Origin: Christensenella sp. UBA7597
GTDB taxonomy: Bacteria > Bacillota > Clostridia > Christensenellales > Borkfalkiaceae
Direction of reading: 5' to 3'
Assembly: GCA_002474405.1 (NCBI GenBank)
Contig: DLQW01000041.1
Coordinates: 1 to 33,211 of the forward strand
Length of the DNA: 33,211 bases
The notes beneath the pieces were generated by a model. That model was not told the origin of the DNA. It saw nothing but the letters and a program-made list of their open reading frames with translations, and did no database searches. Shown one piece after another: positions 25,068 to 33,044 of the stretch (positions within the stretch are counted from its first letter, which is position 1; every line of letters begins with the position of its first letter). Made by a program: the position numbers and the translations under genes.

Positions 25068-25874
25068 ATGAACGCCCGGAACGGTTTTGAAAATTTCTTT
25101 TCCGTAACAAAAATCGAACTTGTGCTTTTCGTTACCAGAAAACTTACCGCAAAACGCATGGAAAACAGAAAAAATCACGGACTCGTCTACTACGAAAAGC
25201 CGTACGGAAAACTGATGTTCGGCGATAAAATCATCACGCCTCAGGCGGGGCAGATCGTATACTTTCCGCAAGGTTCTTCTTACGATATTTCCACGGAAAA
25301 CGCCGCGGAAACGGACGGCTGCCACGCGATCAATTTTCTCGCGCCCGATTTGCACGCGCAGGAACCGTTCGTATTTTGCCCTAAGGCGCCGCAACAGATT
25401 TTTCCGTACTTTCTGCGCGCCGAAAAAGTATGGAAAGAAAAACGCGCGGGCTACAAGGAGCAATGCCTTTCGTACCTTTACGCCGTCATCGCCGCCATGA
25501 AAGAATCCTGTTCATACGCGCCGTCCGGGTACGGAAAAAAGCTTGCCCCCGCCGTGGAATACATTCACGAAAATTATGCGGAAAAGAAACTTTACGGCGC
25601 GGAACTTGCCGCGTTGTGCGGTATTTCCGAAACGTATTTCCGTCGGCTTTTTACGGGAACATACGGCGTTACCCCCGTGGAATACGCAAACGCGCTGAGA
25701 ATCGGCAGAGCGAAAGATTTGCTTTCGGAACGCGGCGACGCAAAAACAAAAAACCGCGAAGCGTACACGATCGGCGAGATCGCGGAGCTTTGCGGCTTTT
25801 CCGACGTATTCTATTTTTCGCGTCTTTTCAAAAAACTTACGGGTTATTCCCCGGACGGCTGGCGGAAACGATAA
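25068..25874 (+). CDS. AraC-family regulator of the glycyl radical enzyme operon
   Basis: The 268-residue protein has a cupin-type sensing domain (about residues 20-115, with YYEKPYGKLMFGDKIITPQ and IVYFPQGSSYDIS) and a C-terminal pair of AraC helix-turn-helix motifs. These are LYGAELAALCGISETYFRRL and YTIGEIAELCGFSDVFYFSR, the latter followed by KKLTGYSP. A short insert (ERGDAKTKNREA) separates the two motifs, longer than usual. The ATG at 25068 follows CGGAGGA. The gene is divergent from the glycyl radical enzyme, which it most likely regulates in response to that enzyme's substrate; this is inferred from position. Confidence 0.92.
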   Translation: MNARNGFENFFSVTKIELVLFVTRKLTAKRMENRKNHGLVYYEKPYGKLMFGDKIITPQAGQIVYFPQGSSYDISTENAAETDGCHAINFLAPDLHAQEPFVFCPKAPQQIFPYFLRAEKVWKEKRAGYKEQCLSYLYAVIAAMKESCSYAPSGYGKKLAPAVEYIHENYAEKKLYGAELAALCGISETYFRRLFTGTYGVTPVEYANALRIGRAKDLLSERGDAKTKNREAYTIGEIAELCGFSDVFYFSRLFKKLTGYSPDGWRKR

Positions 25875-25923
25875 CCGCGCCGCGCCCGATTTTAAACCGA
25901 TTTTCAAACCGTTTTTGCGGCGT

Positions 25924-28227
25924 TTACTGCTGCTTATTGATAAAGTTGGTTTCGATAAACTGCAGATAATCAACGTATTTCAGCGGTTTCGAGAAATAAT
26001 AGCCCTGAATCACTTCGCAGCCGAGCGCTTCCAGACGCTGCAAATCTTCTTTGGTTTCCACGCCCTCCTGCGTAACTTTCATGCCCAGCTTTTTCACCAT
26101 GCCGATGACGCCGCTTAAAAGCGTTTCGTCGCGTTCCGGGCTTACGCCTTTGCTTAAAAAGAACTTATCCAGCTTGATTTCGTCCATCGGAATGGATTTT
26201 AAAATATTGTACGAAGAATACCCCGTTCCGAAATCATCGATAGAGCAATGGAACCCGCCCTCGTGCAGTTTATGTACGATGTCAAACAGATAATCGTAAT
26301 TTTCGTAGGCAAAACTTTCGGTGAATTCCAGCGTAATGAAACCCTCTTTGATGCCGAATTTTTTACGGATACGCACGTAGTAATCCACAAAATCGGGCTG
26401 GATCGCCGAAACGCGCGAAACGTTCACCGATACCGGGTAACAAATCCGCCGCTCCGCTATACGCGAAGCGATATTTTCGCACGCCTTGTACAAAACGAAG
26501 CGGTCGATTTTCACAATGAAGCCGTCCTCTTCGAATACCGGCAGAAATTCGCCCGGCAAACGGTACCCCTCGATTTTCGGATCGTACCAGCGGATGAGAA
26601 TTTCGCTGCCGTCCAGCGTTTTGTTGCGAAGATTGTATTTCGGCTGGTAGAAAAGGTGAAATTCGCTGTTTTTCAGCGCGTTTTCCATACGGCTTTCGAT
26701 TTCCGCCTTGCGGATATAATTTTCGCGCAGCATGTCTTCGTAGAAATTGATGCTGAGCGTTTTCGCCTGCGACGAAGCGTTTTCGCGCACGGAACGCAGC
26801 TTTTCCAGCATCGTTTTCACGCCGTCCCGCTGATTTTCTTCCAGTTCATACACGGCAAACGTTACGCCCACGCGATAATCTTCGCCCGCGTTAAACGAGG
26901 AAATGCGCAGATAAATTCCGTTCAGCCGTTCGGTGAACGACTGCCTGTCGCCAAGGTGCATAAACAGCAGAAATTCTCCGCCGCCCGCATACGCGAACGT
27001 TTCGCCCACGTGCATCGAACCGCGCACGGACTGCGCCACGAATTTTTTCAGTTTCAGCTTCTGTTCGTCGCCGAATTTTTCCGCAAAATACCCGAAATTG
27101 TTGATTTTCAGCGACGCCATCGCAAACGACGAAGCGGAATGCCGTTTCAGAATCCCCTCAACGTCCTTTTCAAACTTTTTCGGTGTGGCGCAACCGATGG
27201 AAGAATCGATCATTTCCAGCGCGAAAATACGCTTTTTCGCCGAACGCCGCCACAGCATCACCGTGCCCGCAAGCAGGACGATAATGCACGCCAGCCCCGC
27301 CAGCGAACTCCAGATCGTCTGCGTTAAGGCAAAGCCCTCGTCGTACACCGCGCTTACTTTATACGCGCATACCAAAGTTACGTTGCCTCGCTCCGCCCCG
27401 AACGGCAGCACGGTAAGCACGTAATCGTCCGCGCCGTTTCTGAAAGCGAACGATTTCAGTTCCGTACCCGTCAGCGCGTTTTTCGCTTCTTCTTCCGCGG
27501 CGGAATTTTTAAGCACATCCGCAAAGACGTCCTGCACGAGGTCGTTCCGTTTCACCGAAAATACGTCGTCCGCCTTCACCGCGTCGAAAATTCTGCCGCT
27601 TCCCTTGCACACAAACGCAAAATCGGCTTTGTTCAAGCCCTCGGCAACGCTCTTCCCCGCGGCTTCGTAAGCGGTGCTTAAAAACAACGTTTCGCTTTCG
27701 TACACCACCGCCACTTTGCGGATGCTGCCCGTAAACGTATCCGGTTCGGGGTACGTTACGTTCGCCGCCGTACAAACAGACATGTTATGATCTCCGTACT
27801 GGAAGATGCCGGATTGCACCGTTTTTTCCGCGTTTTTCAACGCCTCTATCTCGGCGCAGTCCGTTACGGGCGTGCCCGTCTCGTCGTACAGCGTATCGCC
27901 CGAAAAGTACAGCACCGCCACCGTGCTTTCTTTCGTACGCGCGAGAGAAGCGATGGTATGAAAGCGTTCCCGCAATTCGTCCTCGCCGGAAGCGTTGGCA
28001 AGCTCCTCGGCGTAAAATTCCGTTTCCGCGTTCATTTTCGCGTACTGTTTTTCAAGAATCTGCGCCTGCGCGGAGGCATACGTTTCTGCGCGTTCCGCCG
28101 CCTGCGCCTGTACCGTGGAAGAATAATCCCGCCCCAGCGACACGAAGTGCACAAAGAAAAATATGCAGATCATCAGCGCCACCGCGTACGCGATTTCACC
28201 TCTGTGTTTTATCAGAAATTTCTTCAT
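25924..28227 (-). CDS. Membrane c-di-GMP phosphodiesterase-like protein (degenerate GGDEF plus EAL)
   Basis: The 767-residue protein has a helix at about 13-31, an extracellular sensor of about 270 residues (32-303) with a coiled-coil start, a second helix (304-326), then cytoplasmic GGDEF and EAL domains. The GGDEF signature reads GGGEF (415-419), so the cyclase is probably inactive. The EAL signature reads EIL (542-544), with the catalytic Glu kept. Other key EAL positions are present: Asn602 (NVS), Glu634, Asp664-Asp665 (DDFGTGYSS), Lys688 and Glu721 (QEGVE). It therefore probably degrades c-di-GMP in response to an outside signal. AGGTGA precedes the ATG at 28227, which lies 32 nt inside the signal peptidase gene. 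It ends the four-gene operon. Confidence 0.92.
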   Translation of the reverse strand: MKKFLIKHRGEIAYAVALMICIFFFVHFVSLGRDYSSTVQAQAAERAETYASAQAQILEKQYAKMNAETEFYAEELANASGEDELRERFHTIASLARTKESTVAVLYFSGDTLYDETGTPVTDCAEIEALKNAEKTVQSGIFQYGDHNMSVCTAANVTYPEPDTFTGSIRKVAVVYESETLFLSTAYEAAGKSVAEGLNKADFAFVCKGSGRIFDAVKADDVFSVKRNDLVQDVFADVLKNSAAEEEAKNALTGTELKSFAFRNGADDYVLTVLPFGAERGNVTLVCAYKVSAVYDEGFALTQTIWSSLAGLACIIVLLAGTVMLWRRSAKKRIFALEMIDSSIGCATPKKFEKDVEGILKRHSASSFAMASLKINNFGYFAEKFGDEQKLKLKKFVAQSVRGSMHVGETFAYAGGGEFLLFMHLGDRQSFTERLNGIYLRISSFNAGEDYRVGVTFAVYELEENQRDGVKTMLEKLRSVRENASSQAKTLSINFYEDMLRENYIRKAEIESRMENALKNSEFHLFYQPKYNLRNKTLDGSEILIRWYDPKIEGYRLPGEFLPVFEEDGFIVKIDRFVLYKACENIASRIAERRICYPVSVNVSRVSAIQPDFVDYYVRIRKKFGIKEGFITLEFTESFAYENYDYLFDIVHKLHEGGFHCSIDDFGTGYSSYNILKSIPMDEIKLDKFFLSKGVSPERDETLLSGVIGMVKKLGMKVTQEGVETKEDLQRLEALGCEVIQGYYFSKPLKYVDYLQFIETNFINKQQ

Positions 28228-28891
28228 CGTTCACCTGTTTTTCGCTTCCGCTTCCGCGGTCGGCGTTTTCCGCTCCGTTTTCGCGGAGCATCTTTTGCAC
28301 TTCTTCCTGCACCCGTTCGTCCATCAGTTTCCGCTTTTCTTCCTCTTTCTTTTCCTCGCCGAGCGCGGAAGCGATTTCCGGCACGTATACGAACGCGCAC
28401 GCGGCAATGAACGCCGCAAACAACGCTACCAGCCCGAAAGGCGAGGCATACAGCCTGCCGAAAAAGGTAAATACGGGCAGATTCTTTTTAAACGTGGCTA
28501 CAATATCTTCTTGTTTCACCGTTTTCGCGTCCGCCGCGGCGTTCGCGTCGCCTTTCATCACGTACCCGTCGTCCGTGATTTTTTCGATGCGATGCGTAAT
28601 CAGACTGCCGTACGCCGCCGAAGAAACGTCCTGCATGCGGTAGGTTACGATGTCGCCTTCCGCCAGTTCTCCGCCGTCGTACTTCTTCACGAGAATATAA
28701 CTCTTCGCCCCGATCGTCGGCTCCATGCTGCCCGTTTCCACGCGCATCATCGCATAGCCGAACACGTACGCCGGAGAATTTCTCTTTCTGCCGAGCACCG
28801 CCGAAGCGAATACCAGCGCCGCGCATATCACGGCGCAGACAAGCAGCACCGTTCCTGCGATTCTCTTGAATTTACTTCCCGTTTTCGCCAT
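28196..28891 (-). CDS. SipW-type (ER-like) signal peptidase I with long charged tail
   Basis: The 231-residue protein has a membrane helix at 11-33, the nucleophile motif VETGSMEPTI (Ser55), LITHRI (His100) and GDANAAAD (Asp115), then a second helix at about 150-170. His in place of the usual Lys general base marks the ER/archaeal and SipW class. In Bacillus, SipW processes the biofilm proteins TasA and TapA. Here no obvious substrate is encoded nearby, although the signal-bearing proteins of the window are possible clients. The C-terminal 55 residues are highly charged (EEKKEEEKRK) and probably cytoplasmic or coiled coil, which is longer than in typical SipW. The gene overlaps the preceding gene by 20 nt and the following gene by 32 nt. 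Confidence 0.92.
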   Translation of the reverse strand: MAKTGSKFKRIAGTVLLVCAVICAALVFASAVLGRKRNSPAYVFGYAMMRVETGSMEPTIGAKSYILVKKYDGGELAEGDIVTYRMQDVSSAAYGSLITHRIEKITDDGYVMKGDANAAADAKTVKQEDIVATFKKNLPVFTFFGRLYASPFGLVALFAAFIAACAFVYVPEIASALGEEKKEEEKRKLMDERVQEEVQKMLRENGAENADRGSGSEKQVNDEEISDKTQR

Positions 28892-31439
28892 CTGCTTCGC
28901 GTTCCTCTTCCGTCCGCGCCGACTGCTCTTCGTCTAAAATGAACCCCGAACTGTCGTCCAGTCCGTACTCGGTAGGTTTTTCGTAATTGCCTTCGGGGCG
29001 AACCATATTTTCCAACGTCTGCGCTGCGGACGGCTTTTTGTATTCCGCCGCCGGCGCTTCCGGCTGCATCGCAGCGGCGGTCGGCGCCAGAAACGAAGCC
29101 GCAGACTCCGAAACGGCGTTTTTCTTCACCTCTTCCGCAGCGGCAAGGCTTTCTTCCGAAACCGCCGCGCCGAAATTTCCCAAACCGCGGAACAATCCCT
29201 TTTCCGCCGCGAAATCCGTGATTTTTCTCTTCGCCACGGAAATCCAGCCTTTCAGTAACATCTCTTCCAACGGCACAAGCGGATAATTTTCCGCCGAAAC
29301 GGGTTCGGGCGGCTTTTTCGCAAGTTTCAGCCCGTATGCTTCCGCCAGCGCGGCAATGTACGCCGTAGCCCGCCGCTCGCCCCCGCTTCCTCGCACGCGC
29401 AGGCAAACGGGAGTATCTTCGAACCGCGGCTCTTCTTCCCGCGGCATGTTTTCCGCCGCGGTTCCCGCTTCCGCAAAATACACTTTCAACGCCTTTCCGC
29501 TCACCGCCACGCGCGCCAGAATTGTTCTGCCCGCATGAAACGAAGCGAAGCGCTTGCTTTCGCGCATTTTCACTTTGCCGAATTTCAGAAGCTCGTTGGC
29601 AATCCGCGCGAATCTCTCCTTCAGCTCGTACGGCGCCGTGCGGATCTTCGAATGGAACGTTCTTACGTACCGCGTTCCGAACAATTCCGACGTCGGCTCC
29701 GCCAGATCGTCCGCCAGAAGAGCCACGTCCAGCGCGAACGCGATTTCGTCGTTTTCCGCCGTATAATCGGGCAAAGACTCGCGGAATTCTTCTTTCACCG
29801 CCCCGCGCGCGGTATCGATTTCCGCCTTCACTTCGGGCGCCGCGGAATATTCGTATTCCGCCGCGTCTTTCACGGGCTTACCTGCATTGTGCAGAAATAC
29901 CAGATAATTCTGCGCCGCAAGCGCGTAAATCTCTTTTACGTACTCGTCCGGAACGTCTTTCACCGTCTCGCTCACCGTAATGCCGTAGCCCGCGTCCTCG
30001 TAGCTTTCGATAAACTCCCACAGCGCAAGACATTCGTTGAAATACTTGTTTTTCAGGATCGCGTTCGTCCGCATCACCGGCGGGCGGATATAATTTTTAT
30101 CCATCGCCTTCACGAACGACGACTGCATATACCCCGAAACAATCTCGTTCAGCCGCTGCACTCTGTGCCAAAGTCCCGTGCCGAGGAACGGCTTGCGCGC
30201 CGTTTCTTCCGTGTTGCGTTCGGAATATTCCACTTCGATTTTAATTCTGCCTCTGCCCTCGCCGTGTTCGAATGCGCTTTCGAATTCGAAATTTTCCAGC
30301 TTTTCGTCCGCGCCCGCCTCTTCGGCAATCTTCGCCCGTTTGCCGATAAACAGATACAGCCGGCTGATCAGCGTGTTCAGAAATTTATTCTCGTACGTTA
30401 AAAGCGAATCTTCGCGGAATACGTTCAGAAGCTTCGTGGGCGTAAGTTCGCCGTATTCGTTTTTACTGATATAATCGGTATGCCGCGCAAGATGCGCCAC
30501 CGATCTTCCGCTCACCCGCTTCGTCAGTTCGATGGGCAGCACTTCTTCCGTTTCCGCGATATACCGCGTGGGCTTGCGGATCAGTTCGTCCAGCGCCGGC
30601 AGACTGCGCTCTATCGCGCTCACCCACATTTCGTCTATCGAACGCAGCATCAGCTTTTCCGAAAACCGCGCCGTACCCGAGCCCGCCGCCAGCGCGCTTA
30701 AAATTTCGGAATACGCCTCGTGGCGCGATAACAGATTCGCCGAGGAAGCCAGCGTATCGGCGTACGCCCCGTATTTTTCGTTCTCCGCGGGATGTTCCGC
30801 GGGCACGGGCACGATGATTTCTTCCGCCGCGCCGTCCGCCCGCACCGCCGCGTTTTTCGCTTCCGTTTTCACGATGCGGATAAACCCGCGCGTTACGAGA
30901 TTGTTGAAAGAATCGGCTTTGAAATTATCCGCCGATACGGGTTCGAACCCGTCCGCGCGTTTTTTCAGCCCTTTTTCCGCGGCAAGCGCGGCAATCAGTT
31001 TCAGCGCGTGCGCCAGCGCGCCGCGGCTTTTGATTTTAAACAGCGACGGCGTTCTCGCCCGCTTTTTCACGCCGCCGACGTCTTTCGCCTTATACCGCCC
31101 GTCCGCAAACTCTTCCGGCGCCACGGCGAGATACAACGAAAGCGTCTTTCCCGAAAGCGCGATAAAAGCGAGGCTTTCCCGCCCCGCCGAAAACGCCACG
31201 CCCGACCAGCCCATTCTGGAGCGCGCCTTTTCGTACGATAAAAGCGCCGTGGCAAGCGCCGCGTAATACTCTTTTACGCTCCGTTCCGCCAAAGCGATTT
31301 TCGCATAAAACGAACGGTCGAAACGGATTTTCTGTTTCCAGTCCGCCGCGCCGCCGTTTTGTCCGCCGCCCGCCGGATTGTTTTTTAAGCCGCTTTCCGC
31401 CGCCCGTTCTTCCGTGTTTTCGTACTCCATAGCCGCCAT
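28872..31439 (-). CDS. DUF2357-like partner of McrB-type ATPase, with duplicated flanking domain
   Basis: The 855-residue protein has no signal peptide or membrane helix. The centre (about 265-545) resembles the DUF2357 group found beside McrB-like ATPases (RSVAHLARH, then LLTYENKFLNTLISRLYL, then YFNECLALWEFIE). The core is flanked by two copies of one domain. Copy 1 (about 39-193) and copy 2 (about 590-742) share RSFYAKIAL/RTFHSKIRT, FSAGRESLAFIALSGKTLSLY/FHAGRTILARVAVSGKALKVY and EPVSADNF/EPVSAENY. A Pro/Glu-rich acidic tail follows. I see no PD-(D/E)xK nuclease signature, unlike McrC. It presumably works with the ATPase encoded 7 nt upstream. AAAGGAT precedes the ATG at 31439; an ATG at 31430 is an alternative. 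Confidence 0.85.
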   Translation of the reverse strand: MAAMEYENTEERAAESGLKNNPAGGGQNGGAADWKQKIRFDRSFYAKIALAERSVKEYYAALATALLSYEKARSRMGWSGVAFSAGRESLAFIALSGKTLSLYLAVAPEEFADGRYKAKDVGGVKKRARTPSLFKIKSRGALAHALKLIAALAAEKGLKKRADGFEPVSADNFKADSFNNLVTRGFIRIVKTEAKNAAVRADGAAEEIIVPVPAEHPAENEKYGAYADTLASSANLLSRHEAYSEILSALAAGSGTARFSEKLMLRSIDEMWVSAIERSLPALDELIRKPTRYIAETEEVLPIELTKRVSGRSVAHLARHTDYISKNEYGELTPTKLLNVFREDSLLTYENKFLNTLISRLYLFIGKRAKIAEEAGADEKLENFEFESAFEHGEGRGRIKIEVEYSERNTEETARKPFLGTGLWHRVQRLNEIVSGYMQSSFVKAMDKNYIRPPVMRTNAILKNKYFNECLALWEFIESYEDAGYGITVSETVKDVPDEYVKEIYALAAQNYLVFLHNAGKPVKDAAEYEYSAAPEVKAEIDTARGAVKEEFRESLPDYTAENDEIAFALDVALLADDLAEPTSELFGTRYVRTFHSKIRTAPYELKERFARIANELLKFGKVKMRESKRFASFHAGRTILARVAVSGKALKVYFAEAGTAAENMPREEEPRFEDTPVCLRVRGSGGERRATAYIAALAEAYGLKLAKKPPEPVSAENYPLVPLEEMLLKGWISVAKRKITDFAAEKGLFRGLGNFGAAVSEESLAAAEEVKKNAVSESAASFLAPTAAAMQPEAPAAEYKKPSAAQTLENMVRPEGNYEKPTEYGLDDSSGFILDEEQSARTEEEREADGENGK

Positions 31440-31446
31440 CTATCCT

Positions 31447-33009
31447 TTAATACATTTTCTGCAACCGCTGCAGATACGCGATGCTCTCTTTCATCGCACC
31501 TTTGCCGAACAGCGAATCGAGATACGATACCAGCGGACGGATTTCGTCGCGGATCAGCGAAAGGTTCAGGCTTTCGAACTTTCTGAACACCTTCGTGGCA
31601 AGCATATAGTCCACGCCTTCCACTTCGCTGCCGCCGCACGCCACGTACGCCGGAACAAACGTTTTCAGCTGCTTCATGATACGGTTACCGAACGCCACGC
31701 GGAATTTCTCAATCACGTAGTTATCCAGCTTCGCAATCTTTTCGAGGCTCTCTTCCGATACGGGATAATCCGCCGCAGCCTGCTTGTAAAGCGCTTCCAC
31801 TTCGCTGTAAGAAACCCGCTTCGCCTCCGTTGCCGGCGCGTCGAACGGAATCCCCTTGCTGTCCAGATTCACCACAAACGCACGGTCGTACACCTTATCC
31901 GATACCGAGAACGTGGAATCGTCGTTGTTGATCGTGCCCACGTACCATACGTTCTGCGGAATCACAAGATTTCCGTTTTTCAGCTTCACGGGGTCGTTCT
32001 CCCACGACGACGGCACCAGTTCGATTTTCCATTCGTTGTGGTCGGGCATTTCCAGAATGGAAAGCATTTCCGCGAAGTAATACTCCACGCGCGCGATGTT
32101 CATTTCGTCCAGAATCACGATGTTTAAATCGTCGTTATAGCCCGATTCGTAAATGCGGCGCAATACTTCCGTTTCGTTGAATTTCTTCGTGAATTCATTG
32201 AAGTAACCGAACAATTCGTTCCGGTCTCTCCAGGAAGGCTGCACCGACGCGATTGTGGCGTCGTTTCTGAAAAATTTGCCCATCACGTACGGCAACGAAG
32301 TTTTACCGGTACCCGATATACCCTGCAGAATCAACAGCTTCGTGGAAGCCAACCCCGCGATGGTCAGGCGAATCGTGCGGATATCGTAGTACAAACCGTT
32401 GTGCGAACACGCGAAGTTGCGCAAATCTTCGCACAGACTTTTCAGAGTGATGTCGTTATCGTAATCGGGCGACTGATAAAACGCGTACTGTTCGTCCACC
32501 AGCGCCAGCCGCTGAAAGCGGCGGTCGGCAAGCTGATCGTTTTTCTTTTCCTCGCCGTTTTCCGCAGCGTTCGCCATGGCGGCTTCTTCCGCCTCGCGCT
32601 GCAGTTCTTTTTTCATCTGCTCGTACGAAAGCCCCGCGCGGGTAACCTGCAGCTGCGTGATTTTCTCCTTTTCCGCCGTCAGGCGCGCGTTCTGCCGCTG
32701 CAGCTCCGCAATCTCTTCCAGCAAATCTTCGTTGCTTGACATCGACTTTTTAAACCGTACGATTTTGCCGATACCAAGACCGATCAAGAAGAAAATTCCC
32801 ACCCAGACGGCTAAAATCAGAATGAACGCAAGAATCGAAAATATCCAGTCCGCAACGCCGAAACTGCCGCCGTTATCGCTCCATAATTTAAAATAATACG
32901 AAAAGTCGAATATTTGTATCACGCCGAAAAATATGCCCTTGAATACCTGCAGTATTCCCTGGAGCATATTGCCGAAAAAAGCTTTGAACCAAATAAAAAA
33001 TCCTTGCAT
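31447..33009 (-). CDS. Membrane-anchored McrB-like AAA+ ATPase
   Basis: The 520-residue protein opens with an amphipathic aromatic-rich stretch (GFFIWFKAFFGNML), then a transmembrane helix (about 57-82) and a coiled coil (about 93-145). The AAA+ domain has Walker A GISGTGKT (230-237), Walker B IVILDE (297-302) followed by MNIARVEYYFAEMLSILE, sensor segment WYVGTINNDD and arginine finger region YDRAF (374-378). The DEMN-ARVEYYF signature is typical of McrB-like ATPases; classical McrB has GTP-specific features and a DNA-binding N-terminus, which are not seen here. The ATG at 33009 follows AAAGGAATG; the frame extends to 33165, but that part translates a repeat. Its likely partner is the DUF2357-like protein next to it. 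It is the first gene of the operon within the window. Confidence 0.9.
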   Translation of the reverse strand: MQGFFIWFKAFFGNMLQGILQVFKGIFFGVIQIFDFSYYFKLWSDNGGSFGVADWIFSILAFILILAVWVGIFFLIGLGIGKIVRFKKSMSSNEDLLEEIAELQRQNARLTAEKEKITQLQVTRAGLSYEQMKKELQREAEEAAMANAAENGEEKKNDQLADRRFQRLALVDEQYAFYQSPDYDNDITLKSLCEDLRNFACSHNGLYYDIRTIRLTIAGLASTKLLILQGISGTGKTSLPYVMGKFFRNDATIASVQPSWRDRNELFGYFNEFTKKFNETEVLRRIYESGYNDDLNIVILDEMNIARVEYYFAEMLSILEMPDHNEWKIELVPSSWENDPVKLKNGNLVIPQNVWYVGTINNDDSTFSVSDKVYDRAFVVNLDSKGIPFDAPATEAKRVSYSEVEALYKQAAADYPVSEESLEKIAKLDNYVIEKFRVAFGNRIMKQLKTFVPAYVACGGSEVEGVDYMLATKVFRKFESLNLSLIRDEIRPLVSYLDSLFGKGAMKESIAYLQRLQKMY

Positions 33010-33044
33010 ATTACCATTCCTTTTTGCGCGCTTCCGAACTTCTT

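Noticed and set aside
25875..25923. Terminator between the convergent AraC and EAL genes
   Set aside because: There are T-runs and repeated AAACCG motifs, but no stable GC stem with a T-tract could be drawn.
28872..33009. Calling the ATPase pair a McrBC restriction system
   Set aside because: No nuclease motif and no DNA-binding N-terminus are visible, and the ATPase has a membrane helix, so only 'McrB-like' is supported.
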